From NCBI GenBank assembly GCA_016647705.1, contig CM028338.1:21535577-21599576 (forward strand): 64,000 nucleotides of DNA, given 5' to 3'. The position numbers and the translations under genes are program-made. The notes below the pieces were generated by a model. It did no database searches, was not told where the DNA came from, and saw nothing but the letters and a program-made list of their open reading frames with translations. Positions within the stretch are counted from its first letter, which is position 1, and every line of letters starts with the position of its first letter. This document shows positions 62,801-64,000 of this stretch, piece by piece. Origin of the DNA: Eucommia ulmoides (lineage: Eukaryota; Streptophyta; Magnoliopsida; Garryales; Eucommiaceae).

Positions 62801-63972
62801 AATTCTAACAATCTAGAAATAAACACGTCCAGGAAAAATCAACATCTTCATTCCCTCCCCTGCATTCCTCCACAACCGGAGCACCACCTTCTCCAATACC
62901 CACTGTCACCCCTCTTCCTTCTTTGGAATTGTTGTCGGTCCAAGTGCAAAAAAAAACAAAGGAAAAAAAAAAAACTAAAAGAGGGGAGCGATGGATTTAA
63001 AGAGGAGATAGATGTTTACAATGTGAGAGAGATTGAGATGAAGGAACGACCATCCATAAGAACCCGAACAATATCCCCTCTCTGAACATTAAAACCCTCT
63101 ATCTAGAGAAAAACAATAGGAAGAAAAAGATGGTTTCAGTTCTTTTATGCACTTCTATTAGGCCAATGGAGGTGGTGATGCTTTTGGGGGGCTACGAACA
63201 CATATGAGCTGGGTAATAATGGGGTACGAGGGTTTTGCCCCCTCAGCAACATTTTAGCACACTTGTCATAAATATAAAAAAAATGTAACTAAGCAGCTTC
63301 AAAGAAAACAAATATTTGTGCTAATATCGATCTTACCACCACGTAAACCACCATAGATAAAGATCAAATCACCAACAGCAGCAGCTGCATGCCTACACCG
63401 CCTTGTCAGTTCAACTGCGGCATCTCCACCAGCTGCATCAGCACTGTATCTACCTGTCCTGGGACTGGTGACAACAGACTTTGTATCACACCAGACTCCA
63501 GCTGCGGTATCCAAAACTATACGGAGAAGGAACATGTGAAATTTGCCATAAATTAAAGCAATTGAACATTAGCTGACAGAACAAATTCAACAGATTTTAA
63601 GCTTCAAAAATAAGACCAGGAGAGAGAGAGAGAGAGAGAAATACCTGCAATACTAGATGAGTCCTCCACCATGCGTCCACCACCAAGTGCCCCTCCAGAT
63701 ACATGGAGTCGTGCATTAACAAAAACCTACATAGCATGTTACGAAATGATTGGTTTCTCATTATTACAGGGGCCAACCCCCCACGCCACCCCCAGAAAAC
63801 AAAAAAATGGGAGAGGGGAAGGAAGAAGGAAAGAGTGGTCATAGAAAGCAATATCAGAAAGAGAACCCACTGCTGCATGTTGATATCTAGGAGATGGTGA
63901 GACACCGGGGGCAATGGCCCATTCCCAACGTCCATCTCTATGTTTAGCAAGTCCATAGGCACTAGCAAGTGG
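38296..63972 (-). CDS. BSL2/BSL3: Kelch-repeat Ser/Thr protein phosphatase, BSL2/BSL3 type (3' part, 14 exons)
   Basis: The family is plant-only: an N-terminal Kelch propeller fused to a PP1-like phosphatase. In Arabidopsis BSL proteins act with BSU1 in brassinosteroid signalling, where dephosphorylation of the GSK3 kinase BIN2 is the reported role. Fourteen exons are visible: 63871-63972, 63645-63726, 63337-63516, 56496-56769, 56167-56404, 55885-56055, 55144-55382, 54278-54362, 54097-54195, 53818-54017, 53648-53723, 38724-38859, 38477-38613, 38296-38379. Every junction has GT..AG and the phases fit; the exons sum to 2,103 nt, giving 700 residues and a TAG stop. Metal and phosphate motifs are all present: GDLHG (residues 403-407 of this fragment), GDYVDRG (437-443), IRGNHE (467-472), HGG (523-525) and RAHE (600-603). 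The C terminus is GSLAWI. Family members are about 1,000 residues, so roughly 300 N-terminal residues lie past the window edge. The alanine-rich linker and the C-terminal tail favour BSL2/BSL3 over BSL1 or BSU1; I cannot separate BSL2 from BSL3. Confidence 0.96.
39152..40700. repeat. GC-richer unclassified repeat in the large BSL intron
   Basis: Starts near TGTTAGCCCCTAACACT, has a TGCATAAATATGTGC box near 40,425 and AATAAA at 40,534, and is distinctly G-rich on the plus strand with many GTTGG.A words (39,800-40,000). This promoter plus poly(A)-signal order fits a plus-strand solo LTR, but I found no matching target duplication. The 316-codon minus-strand ORF (39248-40198) reflects the base skew; its Pro/His/Cys-rich content matches no domain. 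Confidence 0.45.
41806..42036. mobile_element. Stowaway-like MITE
   Basis: Left end TCCCTCCATCCCAAAATTGT is the imperfect inverse of the right end ACGACAATTAATTTGGAGGGA. This is the CTCCCTCC...GGAGGGAG inverted repeat of plant Tc1/mariner MITEs, at a typical length (about 230 bp). Right flank has TA; the left TA is lost. No transposase. Confidence 0.75.
42215..42560. repeat. Tandem duplication of about 175 bp
   Basis: TAAACTTTTACCTTCAGCAT near 42,218 and TAAACTTTTACCTTTTAGCA near 42,389 start parallel copies. They share TTGTATGTAAATT, TTTAAGTTTTC.GTCTC, TTCTGTAAGA.GTGGAAAA and GGTTGTGGGAGAAGCAG. Divergence with small indels indicates moderate age. Confidence 0.75.
43950..44014 (-). mobile_element. 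3' end of an RTE LINE or related SINE
   Basis: On the minus strand: TGGATTCATATAGCCGACCC, then TACATAAGTGGGATAAAGGC and a (TTG) tail. It reads W.WIHIADPT-stop, the C-terminal end and 3' tail of plant RTE-type LINEs; some SINEs carry a similar tail. Only the last about 65 bp are recognisable. Confidence 0.55.
45060..45200. repeat. Pyrimidine-rich low-complexity tract
   Basis: TTTTC/CTTT words with a poly-T run at about 45,131-45,150. The matching purine tract (GA)n lies at 45,631-45,652. Low-complexity ORFs on both strands here are artefacts. Confidence 0.6.
46204..46415. repeat. Near-perfect 106-bp tandem duplication
   Basis: CGCATTTAAATAATCTTGTT occurs at 46221 and 46327. The 106-bp units are nearly identical apart from a short A/C difference at the end of each unit, so the duplication is recent or an assembly artefact. 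Confidence 0.88.
47062..47560 (+). repeat. 5' LTR of the Copia element
   Basis: Runs TGTTAAGAGTTGGGAGACT...GATCCCCAACA. It includes five or more copies of a 26-28 bp unit (ATCATTAATGA.AGTGGTTAG), a TATA-like CTTATGAATAGAGG near 47,300 (intact CTTATAAATAGAGG in the 3' LTR) and ends two bases before the primer site. Confidence 0.93.
47563..47575 (+). other. Primer-binding site of the Copia element
   Basis: TGGTATCAAAACT, matching TGGTATCAGAGC at most positions; it lies two bases after the LTR end. Confidence 0.85.
47602..48195 (+). pseudogene. Copia gag (capsid) pseudogene
   Basis: ATG at 47602 gives [20 protein letters not shown], then the W..L....L motif region typical of the UBN2/Copia gag capsid domain ([55 protein letters not shown]). 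197 codons are open to TGA at 48193. In-frame codons upstream of this ATG belong to the LTR and are not coding. The zinc knuckle that should follow is in another frame. Confidence 0.88.
48196..48860 (+). pseudogene. Copia zinc knuckle and aspartic protease (frameshifted)
   Basis: CCHC knuckle [14 protein letters not shown] at 48297-48338. The protease active site DSGAS lies at 48453-48467 within [12 protein letters not shown], followed by [16 protein letters not shown] and [19 protein letters not shown], the usual protease-domain sequence. Knuckle and protease share one frame, different from gag; the frame is lost again at about 48,835. Confidence 0.88.
48836..49841 (+). pseudogene. Copia GAG-pre-integrase and integrase (broken)
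   Basis: Starts [14 protein letters not shown] with the HLGH zinc-binding region and C..C (CEDCVLGKQ). A TGA replaces the Trp codon of the usual DVWGP (49030), then the frame changes. The core shows [13 protein letters not shown] (first Asp), KSNNGGEY, where the second catalytic Asp is Asn, and AERMNWT (the Glu is present; an expected Arg is Trp). A stop at 49248 interrupts it. The C-terminal part ([40 protein letters not shown]) is open to 49841. Confidence 0.88.
49893..50930 (+). pseudogene. Copia reverse transcriptase (inactive)
   Basis: Contains [29 protein letters not shown] followed by TAG (50130) where Gln is expected, [36 protein letters not shown], and YVDNML in place of YVDD (50,499), so the second catalytic Asp is lost. 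The end of the domain includes [21 protein letters not shown] small deletion/frameshift near 50,920 separates RNase H. Confidence 0.9.
50931..51457 (+). pseudogene. Copia RNase H (frameshifted from RT)
   Basis: [20 protein letters not shown] carries the first Asp, TTEVEYVAA the Glu and [20 protein letters not shown] the next Asp of the Ty1/copia RNase H domain. [14 protein letters not shown] follows where DMLTK is usual. Stop at 51455. The polypurine-like CCAAAGTGGAAGA lies just before the 3' LTR (51,561-51,573). Confidence 0.88.
51575..52073 (+). repeat. 3' LTR of the Copia element
   Basis: Same length as the 5' LTR. TATA box CTTATAAATAGAGG intact near 51,811. The 26-28 bp units are present in the same number, so they predate the insertion. 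Confidence 0.93.
52807..53619. other. Right arm of the Mutator-type element
   Basis: Contains purine tracts (GAGAGA near 53,110 and 53,173-53,200), no recognisable coding sequence, and the inverted terminus ending at 53619. The 90-codon ORFs at 52,690-52,965 have no domain. Confidence 0.5.
53648..55382 (-). CDS. BSL2/BSL3: BSL exons encoding the phosphatase catalytic core
   Basis: Five exons: 55144-55382, 54278-54362, 54097-54195, 53818-54017 and 53648-53723, fragment residues about 350-582. They carry GDLHG, GDYVDRG, IRGNHE and HGG, the first three metal-ligand motifs and the histidine loop of PPP-family phosphatases. LMDLLWSDP follows, split exactly at the Trp codon by the last of these introns. 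All catalytic residues I can place are intact. The donor of the 53648-53723 exon (GTGAGTA) opens a 14.8-kb intron whose transposon content begins only 28 bp further on. Confidence 0.95.
54363..55143 (-). other. 781-bp BSL intron
   Basis: Ordinary intron between the exon ending GDI and the exon starting [10 protein letters not shown]. It contains a short (CA)n tract followed by poly-A at 55,091-55,119. No gene inside. Confidence 0.85.
55383..55884 (-). other. 502-bp BSL intron
   Basis: Intron with GTGTGT donor and TTTTAG acceptor, AT-rich, no internal feature seen. Confidence 0.85.
55885..56769 (-). CDS. BSL2/BSL3: BSL exons encoding the alanine-rich linker between Kelch and phosphatase domains
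   Basis: Three exons (56496-56769, 56167-56404, 55885-56055), fragment residues about 122-349. They start with the end of the last Kelch strand ([12 protein letters not shown]). An alanine/threonine-rich stretch, a GRLPGRYGF motif and a second alanine-rich helix ([20 protein letters not shown]) follow. The block ends in the conserved segment [20 protein letters not shown] and SINSVPKK just before the catalytic domain. The linker type and length match BSL2/BSL3 and not BSL1. No stop or frameshift. Confidence 0.94.
58024..58370. repeat. 173-bp tandem duplication
   Basis: CATAAATAAGC.AA..AGC near 58,025 and 58,198 start two parallel units sharing AAAAGATATAGGCA.CTTAT, TTTGGCTTTGCATCTGG and AGCGATTAAAAAAAATGCAA-like phrases, with scattered differences. 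Confidence 0.8.
58745..60073 (+). pseudogene. Copia protease remnant and integrase (broken)
   Basis: Protease: DSST replaces the catalytic DSGA; ITGKGQI-like and [15 protein letters not shown] sequence follows. Pre-integrase: [18 protein letters not shown] and C..C in [11 protein letters not shown]. Integrase: FIDDHT and RTDNGT hold the two Asp residues, [14 protein letters not shown] the Glu. TAG (59391) replaces the expected Trp before FV.FIDD, and TAA replaces the expected Glu after NGT (59,547). Near 59,770 the frame switches; [20 protein letters not shown] and [16 protein letters not shown] continue in the other frame to 60,073. Confidence 0.87.
60234..61301 (+). pseudogene. Copia reverse transcriptase (frameshifted)
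   Basis: A Pro/Ser-rich spacer (60,300-60,470) leads to [20 protein letters not shown] and [21 protein letters not shown] break near 60,745-60,890 follows, then [35 protein letters not shown] and an intact YIDD (about 61,151). The [12 protein letters not shown] segment is near the end. The catalytic Asp pair is unaltered, but stops and frameshifts upstream prevent expression. Confidence 0.87.
61302..62100 (+). pseudogene. Copia RNase H
   Basis: 61,302-61,497 holds the end of RT in other frames (ending SFAV-like SMVSQFMH). 61498-62100 is a continuous 200-codon frame with [79 protein letters not shown] and [20 protein letters not shown]. The Asp/Glu/Asp residues are in place. This is the best-preserved part of the element. 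Confidence 0.9.
62108..62282 (+). repeat. Short 3' LTR of the truncated Copia
   Basis: Starts TGTAGGAATATTC directly after the polypurine tract and ends near TTCAATTCACA. It has CTATATATAG near 62,219 as a promoter-like box. The right edge is inferred from the CA terminus, since no second LTR is available for comparison. Confidence 0.65.
62380..62735 (+). pseudogene. LINE-type RNase H remnant
   Basis: Reads [17 protein letters not shown] then GVTGGGGII-stop-DRC, the W.PP....KLN.DGA...G.GG.IRD start of the RNase H domain found at the C terminus of plant L1-type LINEs. In a second frame it continues [20 protein letters not shown] and W..SEGSKHPW, with the Glu of the AE..AL motif present. A frameshift and stops break it. 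A host RVT_3-domain gene fragment is an alternative. Confidence 0.6.
62736..63336. other. Intron sequence without recognised feature
   Basis: Contains purine-rich stretches (62,946-63,050) and a GGGGTACGAGGGTTTTGCCC phrase near 63,221 that resembles MITE-like ends, but no partner was found. Confidence 0.4.
63337..63972 (-). CDS. BSL2/BSL3: BSL exons encoding the last Kelch repeats
   Basis: Three exons: 63871-63972 (34 codons, phase 0 at both ends), 63645-63726 and 63337-63516. They encode fragment residues 1-121. Kelch features are visible: paired glycines ([10 protein letters not shown] and FIYGGLRGG) and WEW/VW aromatics after each blade, as expected for the C-terminal blades of the beta-propeller. 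In the family this propeller is a protein-interaction domain and is not catalytic. The first exon has an intact acceptor, so the gene continues upstream (to the right on the plus strand). A (GA)n microsatellite at 63619-63640 lies just beyond the donor of the 82-bp exon. Confidence 0.95.
63613..63640. repeat. (GA)n microsatellite
   Basis: About ten GA units, four bases beyond the donor of the BSL exon at 63645-63726. On the transcribed strand it is a CT-rich tract at the start of that intron. Confidence 0.85.
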
Positions 63973-64000
63973 CTGCAAAAAAAATAGATAGAGAGAGAGA

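Larger units (their letters stand above)
56770..63336 (-). other. 6.6-kb BSL intron with a truncated Copia and a LINE remnant
   Basis: Bounded by a GTAAGA donor (below 63337) and a GTGCAG acceptor (above 56769). It contains a 173-bp tandem duplication (58,024-58,370), a plus-strand Ty1/copia fragment (58,745-62,282) and a LINE RNase H remnant (62,380-62,735). 56,770-58,023 and 62,736-63,336 hold no recognisable feature apart from a short poly-G run near 57,918. Confidence 0.88.

Overview
The window is nuclear DNA of a flowering plant, most likely a dicot-type genome with large introns. The evidence is one split, intact gene of a plant-only family (a Kelch-repeat Ser/Thr phosphatase of the BSL group) and a dense, nested population of plant retrotransposons, MITEs and a Mutator-like element. 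I see no bacterial, organellar, rRNA, tRNA or CRISPR signal.

Positions 1-37,400 hold no supportable host gene. This part is AT-rich, repeat-derived DNA. From left to right: a foldback MITE (441-957); long-terminal-repeat debris of a Tat/Ogre-like Gypsy family with a tRNA-Arg-like primer site near 8,410, carrying a clean hAT-type MITE (6168-6901); a minus-strand solo LTR with perfect 5-bp duplications (10434-12447); unclassified repeats with a 33-bp minisatellite; a second solo LTR of the same family on the plus strand (15648-17607), nested in an older relative; a degenerate tandem array (about 19,950-21,230); and a large-retrotransposon-derivative (LARD-like) element (23851-35270). The LARD-like element has LTRs, a tRNA-Met primer site, a broken gag with a zinc knuckle and a second broken ORF, but no visible pol. 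Three solo LTRs of another family have inserted into it, and a second primer site plus a second gag remnant follow it.

Positions 38,296-63,972 (minus strand) are the last 14 coding exons of a BSL2/BSL3-type protein phosphatase. All 14 exons join with GT..AG borders into one open frame of 700 codons plus stop, so the gene looks functional; its 5' part (start codon and first Kelch repeats) lies beyond position 64,000. Two introns are swollen by transposons. The 14.8-kb intron (38860-53647) contains a 9-kb Mutator-type insertion (44658-53619). Inside that sits a Tat/Ogre-like LTR, and inside that a complete but mutated Ty1/copia element (47062-52073). The 6.6-kb intron (56770-63336) contains a 5'-truncated Ty1/copia element (about 58,745-62,282) and a LINE RNase H remnant.

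No new enzymatic system was found. The most unusual observations are copy-specific ACCG/CGGT dyad arrays in two unrelated LTR families, three insertions of one LTR family into one host element, a chimeric LTR, and a Mutator terminus 28 bp from a splice donor in a conserved phosphatase gene. All similarity statements are by eye; no alignment or database search was run.
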